DNA of 64,000 nt from Myxococcales bacterium (GCA_016720595.1 JADKKI010000011.1:1-64000); one strand, 5' to 3'; counted from the stretch's first letter, positions 46,087 to 55,364 are shown. Notes: generated from the sequence alone by a model not told the origin. A program made the numbers and translations.

Positions 46087-46793
46087 CGCTGTCGATCAGC
46101 ACGCCGCGCCTCGCGAACGCGGAGCCCTCGGCCGACGAGCTGGCCAAGCAGGGGATCGAGGCCTACAAGACGGCCAACTACGCGCTGGCGACCAAGCTGC
46201 TCACGCGGTCGTACGAGCTTTCGAAGAAGCCCGACACGCTGTTCGCCCTCGCGCAGGCCGAGCGGCTCGATGGCAACTGCACGCTCGCCGTGGAGCACTA
46301 CAAGAAGCTCCTCGCGCAGACCTCCGAGATCAACGCCGCCAAGCTGATCCAGACCAACCTCGCCCTGTGCGAGAAGCACGAGCCCGTGGTCGTCCCACCG
46401 TCACCGCCGCCGGAGACCGTGAAGCCGGCGCCCGCCCCTGCCCCGGCCCCCGTCGCCACCACCACGAAGACGATCGTGCGCGGACCCGATCACCTCGCGA
46501 TCGCGGTGTTCGCGGGCGGTGCCCTCGGCCTCGGCGTGGGCACCGGCCTCTACATCGCGGCCAATGGCGCCGCGGACGATGCGAAGCACGCCGGCACGCT
46601 CGATGCCTTCCACGAGGCGAACGATCGCTCGGACCGCGATCGCGCCCTGTCGTACGTCGCGTTCGGTGTGGGCGCGGGCCTCGTCGGCTACGCGATCTTC
46701 CGCTGGGTCAGCGCACCCACGCCGCGCTCGACCGAGGTCGCGCTGACGCCGACCGAGGGCGGCAGCACGGTGTGGGTCCGCGGCAGCTGGTAG
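46050..46793 (+). CDS. TPR-type membrane protein, kinase-operon partner
   Basis: A 247-residue protein with ribosome site GGAG five bases before ATG 46050, so start and overlap with the kinase end are well supported. Signal MGSKLAILAAGLTLSISTPR...ANA, then TPR helices (LAKQGIEAYKTANYALATKL, LFALAQAERLDGNCTLAVEH), a Pro-rich linker and two membrane segments (IAVFAGGALGLGVGTGLYIA, ALSYVAFGVGAGLVGYAIF). Many myxobacterial kinases have a TPR-domain partner of this shape downstream. It may organise envelope complexes with the kinase and the RCC1 lipoprotein. Confidence 0.78.
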   Translation: MGSKLAILAAGLTLSISTPRLANAEPSADELAKQGIEAYKTANYALATKLLTRSYELSKKPDTLFALAQAERLDGNCTLAVEHYKKLLAQTSEINAAKLIQTNLALCEKHEPVVVPPSPPPETVKPAPAPAPAPVATTTKTIVRGPDHLAIAVFAGGALGLGVGTGLYIAANGAADDAKHAGTLDAFHEANDRSDRDRALSYVAFGVGAGLVGYAIFRWVSAPTPRSTEVALTPTEGGSTVWVRGSW

Positions 46794-46808
46794 CCGCGGT
46801 CCATAACC

Positions 46809-47540
46809 TCAGGTCGCGTCGGGCACGTCTCGCCGACCGATCACGTGCAGCACCTCGAACCTCTCGATCGAGATCTGTGCGCTGTCATCGAACGCGAGGC
46901 CGAGCTTCTCGCCCTCGCGCGAGAAGTACGCGGTGTGGCCACAGCGCCAGTCCTCGTAGCTGAGATCGCCTTCGCCCTCGCCGGCGGCATCCGCGGCGGT
47001 GACCTCGTCGAACCGCATGACGCGCACCTCGGCGGAGCGCACGCACACGCGTGGATAGCCGAAGCCGTCGGTGACGATGCTGACCCCGCCTTCATGGGCG
47101 AGCGGCGTACCGTCACGCTCGGCGGCCGCGACCCAGCCCATCGTCACGCGCTTCGCGCCACATGCGACGAGGTGCACGAGCTTCGCCGCCATCTCCGGCG
47201 TGTTGCCGAAGTACCAGACGTCGAGTGCGCGGGTCGGCGGGGCGTAGCCGCCGAGGACGAGCTCCACATAGAGCTGCCAGAGCGTGTCGTCGGTCGCGAC
47301 CTCGCGCAGTGGACGCCAGGTCATGCCGGCGGGAGCGTCGACGCGATCGATCAGGAACGCGAAGTCCCGGCCGCCGTCGGCGCGCGCGCGCGAGCCGGCC
47401 GGTGCCGGCAGGGCGAGGCCACGCGTGGCGAACGCGGTCTCCACGGTGTGCATCGGGCGCCCGCCGGTGAGCGGCACGTCGGGAAGGCGGTCGCCATCGA
47501 GTAGCACGGCGTGCGTGGGATCGAGGATGAGCACGAGCAT
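46809..47540 (-). CDS. ASCH-domain protein
   Basis: A 243-residue protein from ATG 47540 (the frame is open to 47597, but that part overlaps the divergent gene). Residues ~85-235 form an ASCH domain: FGNTPEMAAKLVHLVACGAK then RVTMGWVAAAE, GVSIVTDGFGYPRVCVRSAE, FDEVTAADAAGEGEGDLSYE and WRCGHTAYFSREG, matching the typical RVT...GEGD.S...W...H.xFF progression. ASCH domains bind RNA or nucleobases and some hydrolyse modified cytidines; exact role unknown. The N-terminal 80 residues (MLVLILDPTHAVLLDGDRL) are an extension. Confidence 0.8.
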   Translation of the reverse strand: MLVLILDPTHAVLLDGDRLPDVPLTGGRPMHTVETAFATRGLALPAPAGSRARADGGRDFAFLIDRVDAPAGMTWRPLREVATDDTLWQLYVELVLGGYAPPTRALDVWYFGNTPEMAAKLVHLVACGAKRVTMGWVAAAERDGTPLAHEGGVSIVTDGFGYPRVCVRSAEVRVMRFDEVTAADAAGEGEGDLSYEDWRCGHTAYFSREGEKLGLAFDDSAQISIERFEVLHVIGRRDVPDAT

Positions 47541-47595
47541 CGCCGCATCGTACGCCGCGCGTGCGGCCGGCGCGCTGCTGCGATACCTTCCGCGC

Positions 47596-48075
47596 ATGCA
47601 AAGCCATCCGAACGCGCAGCTGCTCGAGACGTTCTATGCGGCGTTTCAGAAGCGCGAGCCCGAGGCGATGGTGAGCTGCTACCACGCGAACATCTGGTTC
47701 TCCGATCCGGTGTTCCACGATCTGCGTGGCCCGCGCGCCGGTGCGATGTGGCGGATGCTGTGCGAGCGCGCGACCACGCTGCAGGTCGAGTACTCCGGGA
47801 TCTCCGCCGATGACACCCGCGGGCGCGCGCACTGGGAAGCCCGCTACGACTTCTCGGCGACCGGCCGCAAGGTCCACAACGTGATCGACGCGACGTTCGA
47901 GTTCGCGGACGGCAAGATCATTCGCCACGCCGACACGTTCGATCTGTGGCGGTGGTCCGGCATGGCACTCGGGGCCAAGGGCAAGCTGCTCGGCTGGCTG
48001 CCGCCGATCAAGAACGCGATCCACAAGACGGCCATGAAGGGTCTCGTCGCGTACGAGGCCAAGCACCCGTCCTGA
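47596..48075 (+). CDS. SnoaL/NTF2-like protein
   Basis: A 159-residue protein from ATG 47596. It has the cone-shaped NTF2 fold: LLETFYAAFQKREPEAMVSC, YHANIWFSDPVFHDLRG, HWEARYDFSATGRKVHNVID and FEFADGKIIRHADTFDLWRW, all landmarks of SnoaL-like proteins of unassigned substrate. No catalytic His/Asp pair can be verified by eye. The C-terminal GWLPPIKNAIHKTAMKGL is a helical extension common in this subgroup. Divergent from the ASCH gene. Confidence 0.85.
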   Translation: MQSHPNAQLLETFYAAFQKREPEAMVSCYHANIWFSDPVFHDLRGPRAGAMWRMLCERATTLQVEYSGISADDTRGRAHWEARYDFSATGRKVHNVIDATFEFADGKIIRHADTFDLWRWSGMALGAKGKLLGWLPPIKNAIHKTAMKGLVAYEAKHPS

Positions 48076-48189
48076 CGGCCGGCCCCGCCCGCAGCGTCGG
48101 GCCGCCCCCGCGCGGTTTGGGCCCCCGCCTAGCGCGATTTAACGGCGCTGGTACTTCGTGCCGCCGAACTCCGCGGTACGACTCGGCCC

Positions 48190-49272
48190 ATGGACTTCGC
48201 GCTCGACGCCGAGCAGGATCTGATCGTCCAGACGGTGCGCAAGCTCTCCGACCGCGACCTTCGCGGCTGGGCGGCTGACGCGGACCGCGCTGGTGCCCCG
48301 CCCGATCGCTTGACCGCCCTGGGCGGAGAGCTGGGCTTCTTCCTCGATGCGGTGCCCGCCGAGGCCGACGGCCTCCTCGATGGCGCGTACTCGCACCTCA
48401 CGCGCGCCCTGCGCGGGTTCGAGCTCGGCCGCGGCTGCGCCGCCCTCGCCGCCCTGCTCGAGACCAACGTCGAGCCCGCCCTCGCCGTGGGCACCTGGGG
48501 CTCGGCCGCCGCAAAGCAGGCCCTGTTCGGCTCGCTGGCCAAGGGTGGCCTCGCCACGCTCGCCCACGATAGCCGCGGCACCCTCGAGATCTCCGCCGAG
48601 GGCGAGGACCTCCGGGTCACCGGCAAGCTCGGTCCCCTCCCCGCGCTCGGGGTGGCCTCACACGTGCTCGTGGTTGCCAAGGACCTCCTGTTCCTCGCGC
48701 CGGTTGAAGGCATGAAGCGCGAGGCGATCACGCCGTCGGGCTGGCGCGCCGCGAAGTGGGGCACCGCGCAGCTCGAGGCGCAGAAGATCCCCGCCGCCTT
48801 CGTGCTCGCACGCGGGCCGGCCGCGCATGGGGCGAGCACCCAGGTCCTGTCGTGGGCGCGCGCCTCCCTCGCCGCCCGGGCCGCCGGTGTGGCGACCGCC
48901 GCGATGGAGTACGCGGACCACTATGCGAAGGAGCGGATCCAGTTCGGGCGGCCGATCGGCCAGTTCGAGGCGCTGATCCGCCTGCGCGATGATGCGATGA
49001 CGAGCTCGCAGGCCGCGCGCCTGTGCGCCCTCCACGCCGCGTGGGCGATCGACAAGGGCCTGCCAACCGCGGGCGATCTCGCGAGCCGCGCCCGCGTGCT
49101 CGCCGGCGATACCGTCGCGAAGTCGACGATCGATGCGGTGCAGATCTTCGGCGGCTATGGCTTCGTCAACGACTATCCCGTCGAGAAGCTGATGCGTGAC
49201 GCCCGCGCCTTCGAGGCGCTGTACGGCGACGAGCGCCTCGGCCGGGTCCTCGCGCTGAAGGGCAAGGAGTAA
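48190..49272 (+). CDS. Acyl-CoA dehydrogenase-like subunit lacking the catalytic Glu
   Basis: A 360-residue ACAD-fold protein: N-terminal helical domain from MDFALDAEQDLIVQTVRKLS, a shortened central beta-domain, and a C-domain with ARASLAARAAGVATAAMEYA, YAKERIQFGRPIGQFEALI, IDAVQIFGGYGFVNDYPVEK and LMRDARAF. Where active ACADs have the catalytic Glu in (Y/F)EGT, this protein reads LYGDERL (Tyr345), so it probably cannot abstract the alpha proton. In heterotetrameric ACADs of actinobacteria, one subunit of the pair is inactive in the same way. Its neighbour 5 bases downstream is a full ACAD, so an alpha2-beta2 enzyme is likely. Confidence 0.85.
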   Translation: MDFALDAEQDLIVQTVRKLSDRDLRGWAADADRAGAPPDRLTALGGELGFFLDAVPAEADGLLDGAYSHLTRALRGFELGRGCAALAALLETNVEPALAVGTWGSAAAKQALFGSLAKGGLATLAHDSRGTLEISAEGEDLRVTGKLGPLPALGVASHVLVVAKDLLFLAPVEGMKREAITPSGWRAAKWGTAQLEAQKIPAAFVLARGPAAHGASTQVLSWARASLAARAAGVATAAMEYADHYAKERIQFGRPIGQFEALIRLRDDAMTSSQAARLCALHAAWAIDKGLPTAGDLASRARVLAGDTVAKSTIDAVQIFGGYGFVNDYPVEKLMRDARAFEALYGDERLGRVLALKGKE

Positions 49273-49277
49273 CCACC

Positions 49278-50504
49278 ATGGACCTGTTCCACGACAACCC
49301 CCTGTTCACCGGCATCCGCCAGATGCTCGGCGCGTTCGCCAAGCAGCAGATGCGCACGATCGCGATGAAGCACGATGCCGAGGAGTCGATGCCGTGGGGG
49401 CTGATGAAGTCCGCCCAGGCGCTCGGCCTCACGCAGAGCGCGCTGCTCGATGGCCGCAAGAAGCTGACCGGCGTCGACGAGGATCCCGATCCGAAGAAGC
49501 CCAAGAGCCAGGCGCGCCTCGCGGTGGCCGCCTCCGAGGAGCTCGCCTGGGGCTGCGCCGGCATCGCCCTCGCGCTCGGCGGCTCCGGCCTCGCTTGCTC
49601 GCCCGTGGCCCGGATGGGCACCGACGAGCAGAAGGCCGAGTTCAAGAAGCTGCTCTCGGGCACCGACGAGCACGGCCACATCCGGGTGGCCGCGATGGCG
49701 CTCTCCGAGCCCGCCACCGGCTCGGACATCTCTGGCCTCAAGACCACCGCGCGCCCCGATGGCGATCACTGGATCATCCGCGGCAGCAAGCAGTGGATCA
49801 CCAACGGCCAGTCCGCGAACGTCTACGTGGTGTGGGCGCAGACCGAGGCCTCGGCGGGCCGCGCCGGTGTGCGCGGGTTCATCGTGGCGCGCGGCACCCC
49901 CGGCCTGATCCCCGGGAAGAAGGAGACCAAGCTCGGCATCCGCGCCTCGGAGACCGCGCAGGTCCACTTCGAGGACGTGCGCGTGCACAAGGACATGATG
50001 CTCGGTGCCGCCGCTGCGGCCGCGGGTGACGCCACCTCGGGTGGCCTCGCCGACACCAAGAAGATGCTCGATTCCACGCGCCCGGTCGTCGGCTCGCAGG
50101 CGGTGGGCATCGCGCGCGCCGCGTACGAGTTCCTGCTCGAGCGTGTGCAGAGCACGTCGCTGCACGGCACGCCGATGGCCAGCCACCAGCACATCATGTT
50201 CGAGCTCGCCGAGATGAACATGGAGATCGCCGCCTCGCGCCTGCTCGCGCACAAGGCCGCGTGGATGGCGGATCACCACATGGAGAACGTCCTCGAGTCC
50301 TCCGCGGCCAAGGCGCACGGCGCGCGCACCGCCCAGTACGTGACCACCCGCGCGATGGTCCTCCTCGGTGAGGAGGCGCTCGAGCCCGGTCACCCCGTGG
50401 AGAAGTGGTACCGCGACGCGAAGATCTACGACATCTTCGAGGGCACCGGGCAGATCCAGCGCCGCATCATCGCGAAGCACCTGACCGGCCAGAACCCCAC
50501 CTGA
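49278..50504 (+). CDS. Acyl-CoA dehydrogenase (catalytic subunit)
   Basis: A 408-residue ACAD. MALSEPATGSDISGLKTTA and GSKQWITNGQSANVYVVW are the FAD/substrate-binding central domain, ETKLGIRASETAQVHFEDV the middle motif and KWYRDAKIYDIFEGTGQIQR carries the catalytic Glu (~388) in FEGT. It should oxidise an acyl-CoA alpha,beta bond with FAD and pass electrons to ETF. It follows the inactive paralogue by five bases. An acyl-CoA carboxylase encoded in the same window may act in the same catabolic pathway, but this is a guess. The stop abuts the convergent Uma2 gene. Confidence 0.93.
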   Translation: MDLFHDNPLFTGIRQMLGAFAKQQMRTIAMKHDAEESMPWGLMKSAQALGLTQSALLDGRKKLTGVDEDPDPKKPKSQARLAVAASEELAWGCAGIALALGGSGLACSPVARMGTDEQKAEFKKLLSGTDEHGHIRVAAMALSEPATGSDISGLKTTARPDGDHWIIRGSKQWITNGQSANVYVVWAQTEASAGRAGVRGFIVARGTPGLIPGKKETKLGIRASETAQVHFEDVRVHKDMMLGAAAAAAGDATSGGLADTKKMLDSTRPVVGSQAVGIARAAYEFLLERVQSTSLHGTPMASHQHIMFELAEMNMEIAASRLLAHKAAWMADHHMENVLESSAAKAHGARTAQYVTTRAMVLLGEEALEPGHPVEKWYRDAKIYDIFEGTGQIQRRIIAKHLTGQNPT

Positions 50505-51086
50505 TCAGCGCGGCAGGTCCGCGATCTGGATCGCGATCGGGACGTGCTTCGGGCGCAGCACGTCACCATCGCGGAGCGTGGTCATCGTGGCGTAGCCCTG
50601 CGGCGTGGGATCCGTGTAGACCTCGACGACGGGCACGCCCTTCGTGATGTCGATGAGCCAGTACTCGGGCACGCCGATCTCGGCGTAGAGCAGCTCCTTC
50701 ACCTTGCGATCCTTGCGGATCGACGAGCTCGAGACCTCGACGAGCAGCACGGCCTCGCTCGGGTGCATCTTGCGCCCCGCGCGCGCCGGCGGGCCGACGA
50801 ACACATCGGGCTCGGGCTCAGAGTCGTCGTTCGCAACGAACGGCGACGTGTGCCGCAGCTCGAACTCGTGGTCACCGAAGGTGCGAACCAGGAGGCGAAA
50901 CAACCACAGCCCGACATCGGCGTGCTGGACACCTTCGGGGCTCATGGTGACGAGCTGCCCGCGCAGGAGCTCGATCGGCTCGCCCTCGAACGCTCCACGC
51001 TCCACCAGCTCGTCGTACTCCACGCGCTTGAGCGGGCGGAAGCCGCACGGCTTGATGTCGTCAGTATCCAGCATCGATGTGAGCAT
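50505..51086 (-). CDS. Uma2-family PD-(D/E)XK endonuclease-fold protein
   Basis: A 193-residue Uma2 (DUF820) protein from ATG 51086 with GAGG seven bases upstream. The order FRPLKRVEYDELVERGAFEG, EPIELLRGQLVTMSPEG, SEPEPDVFVGPP (catalytic Asp), VLLVEVSSSSIRKDRKVKEL (Glu-x-Ser) and IGVPEYWLIDI is family-typical, with the PD...ExS nuclease signature complete. Uma2 genes are abundant in cyanobacteria and myxobacteria and the role is unclear. Confidence 0.9.
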   Translation of the reverse strand: MLTSMLDTDDIKPCGFRPLKRVEYDELVERGAFEGEPIELLRGQLVTMSPEGVQHADVGLWLFRLLVRTFGDHEFELRHTSPFVANDDSEPEPDVFVGPPARAGRKMHPSEAVLLVEVSSSSIRKDRKVKELLYAEIGVPEYWLIDITKGVPVVEVYTDPTPQGYATMTTLRDGDVLRPKHVPIAIQIADLPR

Positions 51087-51254
51087 AGCATTTTGATCCT
51101 CGCAGCTCGCCACTGCGATCGGCGTGCCACCGCAACCTCTCGAGATCGCGACGCCCACGTGTCCGGTCCGGCCGAACGCCGGCCACCTCGTCCGAGGTGC
51201 GGACGTCAGGACGCGGGTTCGGCTTTGCGCGACTAGCGTGGCCGAAACGACGAC

Positions 51255-51283
51255 GCGCCGTCGAGGGTTGGCCCCGACGGCGC
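51255..51283 (-). terminator. Strong GC hairpin downstream of the Ig-repeat lipoprotein
   Basis: GCGCCGTCG (51255-51263) pairs perfectly with CGACGGCGC (51275-51283), with three more GC pairs toward the loop. Only a weak T-stretch follows on the minus strand. Likely a terminator, or protein-assisted. The rest of 51087-51319 shows nothing else. Confidence 0.5.
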
Positions 51284-51319
51284 ATGGATCGAACGATCTA
51301 TCGGTGAGCGATCGGTGGG

Positions 51320-54136
51320 CTACTGCGCCGCGCCGGTCTGCTGGGCGGAGGCCCCGATGGCCTCCACGCTGGTCGTCGGGTAGTCACAGCCGAGGACCGC
51401 GCTCACGGGGAGCGCCGCGATCTTCTGCGGGTAGCAGCAGATCGGCCGCGCCGCCGTGTAGACCGCATCCATCATCTGCACGAACGCCGGGTCCGGCGCC
51501 ACGAGCGCCGGGACGCAGCCGTTGCTGCCGCCGTGGAAGTTCGGGCAGCTCACCGTGATCGTCACCGTGGTCGGCGCCGAGACCGTGGTCTGGTCCGCCG
51601 TGGTGTAGGTGAACGAGTCATTGCCCGTGAAGTCGACCTCCGGCACGTAGATGAACGAGCCATCCGGGTTGAGCACGAAGCTCTGCGCGTGCTGCGGCAG
51701 CGTCGCGAGCTGCGCCGTGATCGGCTGCGGATCCGGATCGAAGTCGTTGTCCAGCACGCCGAAGCTGAGCGGGCTCAGGCTCGGCACGGTGAGCGTGACG
51801 TTCTGATCGGTGGTGTAGTAGTCCGGGTTCGCCACCGGCGTGTGGTTGATCGTCAGCGTCACGGTCGCGATGTTCGAGAGCGTGAGGCCGTCGCTCACCT
51901 GGTAGGTGAAGAACTCGTCGAAGCTGCAGGTGTCCGGCTCGTAGGTGAAGCTGCCGTCCGCGTTGAGCACGAGGATGCCACTCGACGGCGCCTGGACCAG
52001 CACCGCGGTGAGCGGCGCGCTGTCCACGTCGCTGTCGTTGATCAACACGCCGGGCGCGCTGATCGCGGCGATGTCGTTGACCACGTAGAGGTCATCCACC
52101 GCGACCGGCGCATCGTTGACCGGGCCGACGACGATCGAGACCATCGCGCTGCCCGTGCCGCCGTGACCGTCGGTGACGGTGTACGTGAAGGCATCCGGAC
52201 CGTTGTAGTTGAGGGCCGGGGTGTAGAGCACCTGGCCGTTGATGACCTGGGTGGTGCCGTGGGCGGGCTGGCTCGCGGTGGCCACGGCGAGCGTGTCGCC
52301 ATCGGCGTCGGTGTCGTTGACCACGGCGTCGATCGTGATCGCCGTGTCCTCGGGCGTGCCGACCATGTCGTTGACGCCGAGCGGCGGGTCATTGGCGGAC
52401 ACCACCGTGATCGTCACGAGTGCCGTGGACGTCAGGCCACCATCGGTGGCGACGTACGTGAACGAGTCCGGGCCGAAGTAGTTCGCGGCCGGGGTGTAGA
52501 GCGCCTGGTTGTTGACCACGACGACCGTGCCGTGCGCCGGCTGCGTGGTGCTGAGGATCGTGAGCGCCGGGCCGTCGATGTCGAGATCGTTGACGAGGAC
52601 GTTGATCGAGATCGCGACGTCCTCGGGCGTGGAGGCCACGTCGTCGATCGCGTTCGGGGCATCGTTGACTGCGGTCACGGTCACGGTGACCGTGCCGGTG
52701 TCGGTGAGCGCGCCGTCCGACACGGTGTAGTCGAACGTGGCGGTGCCATTGAAGTTCGCGGGCGGGGTGAACGAGACCATGCCGCCAGCGAGCGTCACGG
52801 TGCCCGTGGACGGGTTGGACACGGCGGTGATCGAGAGCACGTCGGCGTCGGCGTCGGTGTCGTTGGCGAGCAGCGCCGCGGTGCCGACGGAGATCACGCT
52901 GTCCTCGGGGCCCGTCATCGTGTCGTCGACCGCGACGGGGGCATCGTTGACCGCGCCGACCGTCACGGAGACGGTGCCGGTGCCGGTGGTGGTGCCGTCC
53001 GACACGGTGTACGTGAACGAGGCGGCGCCGTTGAAGTTCGGGGTGGGCGTGAACAGCACCGTGTCACCCACGGCCGCGGCCGGGAGCGAGACCGTGCAGC
53101 CGGTGACCGCGGCGACCGAGACGATCCGCAGCGTGTCGTTGTCGATGTCGCTGTCGTTGCCGAGGAGCTGGCCGGCGGTGAACGTCAGCTGGGCGTCCTC
53201 GGTGGTGGTGAAGCCCGAGTCGTTGACGATAACCGGGGCATCGTTGACCGGAGCGACGTTGATCGTCACGGTGGCGTCGATGTTCGCGGCGCCGTCGGTG
53301 ACGGTGTACTTGAACGTGGCGGGACCGTTGTAGTTCGCGTCGGGCACGAACGTGATCGCGTTGCCGGTCTTGGTCACGGTGCCGTGCGTCGGCGTGTGGA
53401 CGGCCGAGACGGACAGCGTCTGCTGGTCGCCGTCGGTGTCGTTGGCGAGGAGCGTGGCGGCCTGGACCACCGCGTTGGTGTCCTCGGTGCCGGCCACCGT
53501 GTCGTTGCCGGCGACGGGTGCGTTGTTGGTGCCGACGGTGACGAGCACGTTGCCGAGCGAGCTCAGCGTGCCGTCCGAGAGGCGATACGCATAGCCTGCG
53601 GCGCCCTGATAGTTGGGCTCGGGGACGAACGTGACGTTGCCGCCGTTGAGCGTGACCGTGCCGTGCGAGGCCGCGGAGACCTCGGTGACCGTCAGCGGAT
53701 CCTGCTCGATGTCGGTGTCGTTCGCGAGCAGCGTGGCGACCGGCGTCACCAGCGTGGCGGAGAAGCCCGCGGCGAAGCTATCGGCGCCGGCGACCGGGAC
53801 GTCGTCGACGGGCGTCACGGTGATGTGCGCGGTGCCGACCACCGTCGTGGTGCCGTTGTTGAACGTGATCGCGATGGTGTCCGGACCGTTGTAGTCCTTC
53901 GCCGGCGTGTAGCTGTACGTGGACGAGCCGAGATCGGTGATCACACCGTGCGCGGGCTGCGTGGTGACGCTGGCCTGCACCGGGCGATTGCTATCGACCG
54001 GGACCTGCACCACGAACGCGGTGTCCTCTGGCGTCGAGACGTTGACGTCTTGCACGTCGAGCCGGACCGCCACTGGGTCATCGGCGCACGCCCCGACCAT
54101 CGCTACAGCTGCCACCCAAAAATACGTATGCTTCAT
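51320..54136 (-). CDS. Tandem Ig/cadherin-like repeat surface lipoprotein
   Basis: A 938-residue lipoprotein (ATG 54136, signal MKHTYFWVAAVAMVGAC). About nine tandem ~90-residue beta-sandwich modules follow, marked by NDAPVAVDD-type starts, PEDTAI, LLANDTDADGD (putative Ca sites) and PAHGTV/FTPPANFNGTATFDYT cores, as in VCBS/Big_9/tandem-95 proteins. The C-terminal ~75 residues (NFHGGSNGCVPALVAPDP, RPICCYPQKIA, LGCDYPTTS) are Cys-rich and unlike the repeats. Probably a long adhesive or spacing stalk at the cell surface. Read without any break, unlike its upstream neighbours. The opposite strand also has a long open frame, which is a shadow. Confidence 0.87.
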   Translation of the reverse strand: MKHTYFWVAAVAMVGACADDPVAVRLDVQDVNVSTPEDTAFVVQVPVDSNRPVQASVTTQPAHGVITDLGSSTYSYTPAKDYNGPDTIAITFNNGTTTVVGTAHITVTPVDDVPVAGADSFAAGFSATLVTPVATLLANDTDIEQDPLTVTEVSAASHGTVTLNGGNVTFVPEPNYQGAAGYAYRLSDGTLSSLGNVLVTVGTNNAPVAGNDTVAGTEDTNAVVQAATLLANDTDGDQQTLSVSAVHTPTHGTVTKTGNAITFVPDANYNGPATFKYTVTDGAANIDATVTINVAPVNDAPVIVNDSGFTTTEDAQLTFTAGQLLGNDSDIDNDTLRIVSVAAVTGCTVSLPAAAVGDTVLFTPTPNFNGAASFTYTVSDGTTTGTGTVSVTVGAVNDAPVAVDDTMTGPEDSVISVGTAALLANDTDADADVLSITAVSNPSTGTVTLAGGMVSFTPPANFNGTATFDYTVSDGALTDTGTVTVTVTAVNDAPNAIDDVASTPEDVAISINVLVNDLDIDGPALTILSTTQPAHGTVVVVNNQALYTPAANYFGPDSFTYVATDGGLTSTALVTITVVSANDPPLGVNDMVGTPEDTAITIDAVVNDTDADGDTLAVATASQPAHGTTQVINGQVLYTPALNYNGPDAFTYTVTDGHGGTGSAMVSIVVGPVNDAPVAVDDLYVVNDIAAISAPGVLINDSDVDSAPLTAVLVQAPSSGILVLNADGSFTYEPDTCSFDEFFTYQVSDGLTLSNIATVTLTINHTPVANPDYYTTDQNVTLTVPSLSPLSFGVLDNDFDPDPQPITAQLATLPQHAQSFVLNPDGSFIYVPEVDFTGNDSFTYTTADQTTVSAPTTVTITVSCPNFHGGSNGCVPALVAPDPAFVQMMDAVYTAARPICCYPQKIAALPVSAVLGCDYPTTSVEAIGASAQQTGAAQ

Positions 54137-54208
54137 CGCTTATCCCCCAGCGGGGGATATTGCATTTAACGAAGTGGGGAGTGCAACCCCGAGATCCCCT
54201 CGGGATCC

Positions 54209-55303
54209 TCACTTCGCTGGGGTAGCGGGAGTAGCTGGGGTAGCGACCTTGGGGGCGGTATCCGGCGGAGCGGGAGTCGCGGGCGCAGCGGGCGCGGGTA
54301 CCCACTGCTCCGGGGAGGAGCTCGCCCCGGGTGGATAGGCGGCGCAGCTCCGGCGGAGCACCAGGCCGAGCGAGGTCATCGCCTCGGCGAGCGGGACCAG
54401 TTTCGGCTTGGTGACGTCGCGGGCGTCCACGAACCACGGGGCCCCGTCGAGCACCACCTCGGCCCACTGCAGCACGCCGGAGGTCTTCGCTCCCGCGGCC
54501 GTGAACGCGATCGATCCGGACACCAGCCGCACCGGGTGGCCCTGGGCCAGGAGCGCGCTGGCGAGCACCAGGCTCGCCTCGTCCGGATCGGCGACCCCAC
54601 GGTAGAGGATCTGATCGGCGTGCAGGAGCTCCGGGCTCCTGCCCCCTGCCCCCAGCCGCGAGCTTGGCCCCGAGCTGGATCGTGCGATCGGCGCCGATCA
54701 CGAGGCCCGCCGGGTCCTTCGCCAGTGCGGCGATCCCGGGCGAGGTCGCAGTGATCCAGCTGCCGCAATCTCCCCGCGTGGTGAGCTCCGAGGCGCCCCG
54801 CACCACCTGCGAGGTCGGGCCGAGCACCGTGAGGTTCTCGAGCGGCCCCATCAGCATCACGATGCCGGCCTGGTCGATCGTGACGTCGATCCGCTGCGGG
54901 CCGAACACGCGCACCGGCACATCGACGAGCTTGCTCTCCGCCTGGAGCTGCACGGCGGTCACGTCGGCCGGCGTGCGGCCGTGCTGGATCCGCTTGGGGT
55001 CGATCGTGATCGCGAGCTGGCTCGGCGCCACGAGCTTGACCGTCGGCGGGCCAACCTCGACGACCGCGACCACCTCGTAGTGCGCGCGATCATCATCGTG
55101 TACCGCCGTGCCAGCTCGGGCAGGTCGCCCGCCGGCTTCACCGCCACCGTCAGACCAACCGGGACATCGACGTCCTTGGGGATCGTCAGCACCGCGCCGC
55201 CGCTGCCGACGGCGGTGCCGCCGGTACCACCACCGCCATCACCGCGCTTGCCGCACGCGGCGGCGACGAGGAACACGCAGAGCACGAGCCGTCGTTCCAA
55301 CAC
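54209..55303 (-). CDS. Lipoprotein with two apparent frameshifts
   Basis: A coherent protein of about 364 residues emerges when three frames are joined. Frame 1 from GTG 55303: signal VLERRLVLCVFLVAAAC, Gly-rich tether, LTIPKDVDVPVGLTVAVKPA. Near 55110 the frame shifts to HYEVVAVVEVGPPTVKLVAP and on to ADRTIQLGAKLAAGG. Near 54640-54652, in a run of G (revcomp gggggcagggggcagg), it shifts again to SPELLHADQILYRGVADPDE and a Pro/Ala tail ending TPATPAK at 54209. The shifts cancel (total length is a multiple of three). Function unknown. It is next to the 33-base C run upstream of its start. Confidence 0.65.
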
Positions 55304-55322
55304 GGCGCGGTTCTACCACGGC

Positions 55323-55358
<36 letters not shown>

Positions 55359-55364
55359 AACGAC

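Noticed and set aside
51533..54169. An 878-codon plus-strand open frame
   Set aside because: Arg/Asp/Val-rich shadow of the Ig-repeat lipoprotein, which has signal, lipobox and repeats.
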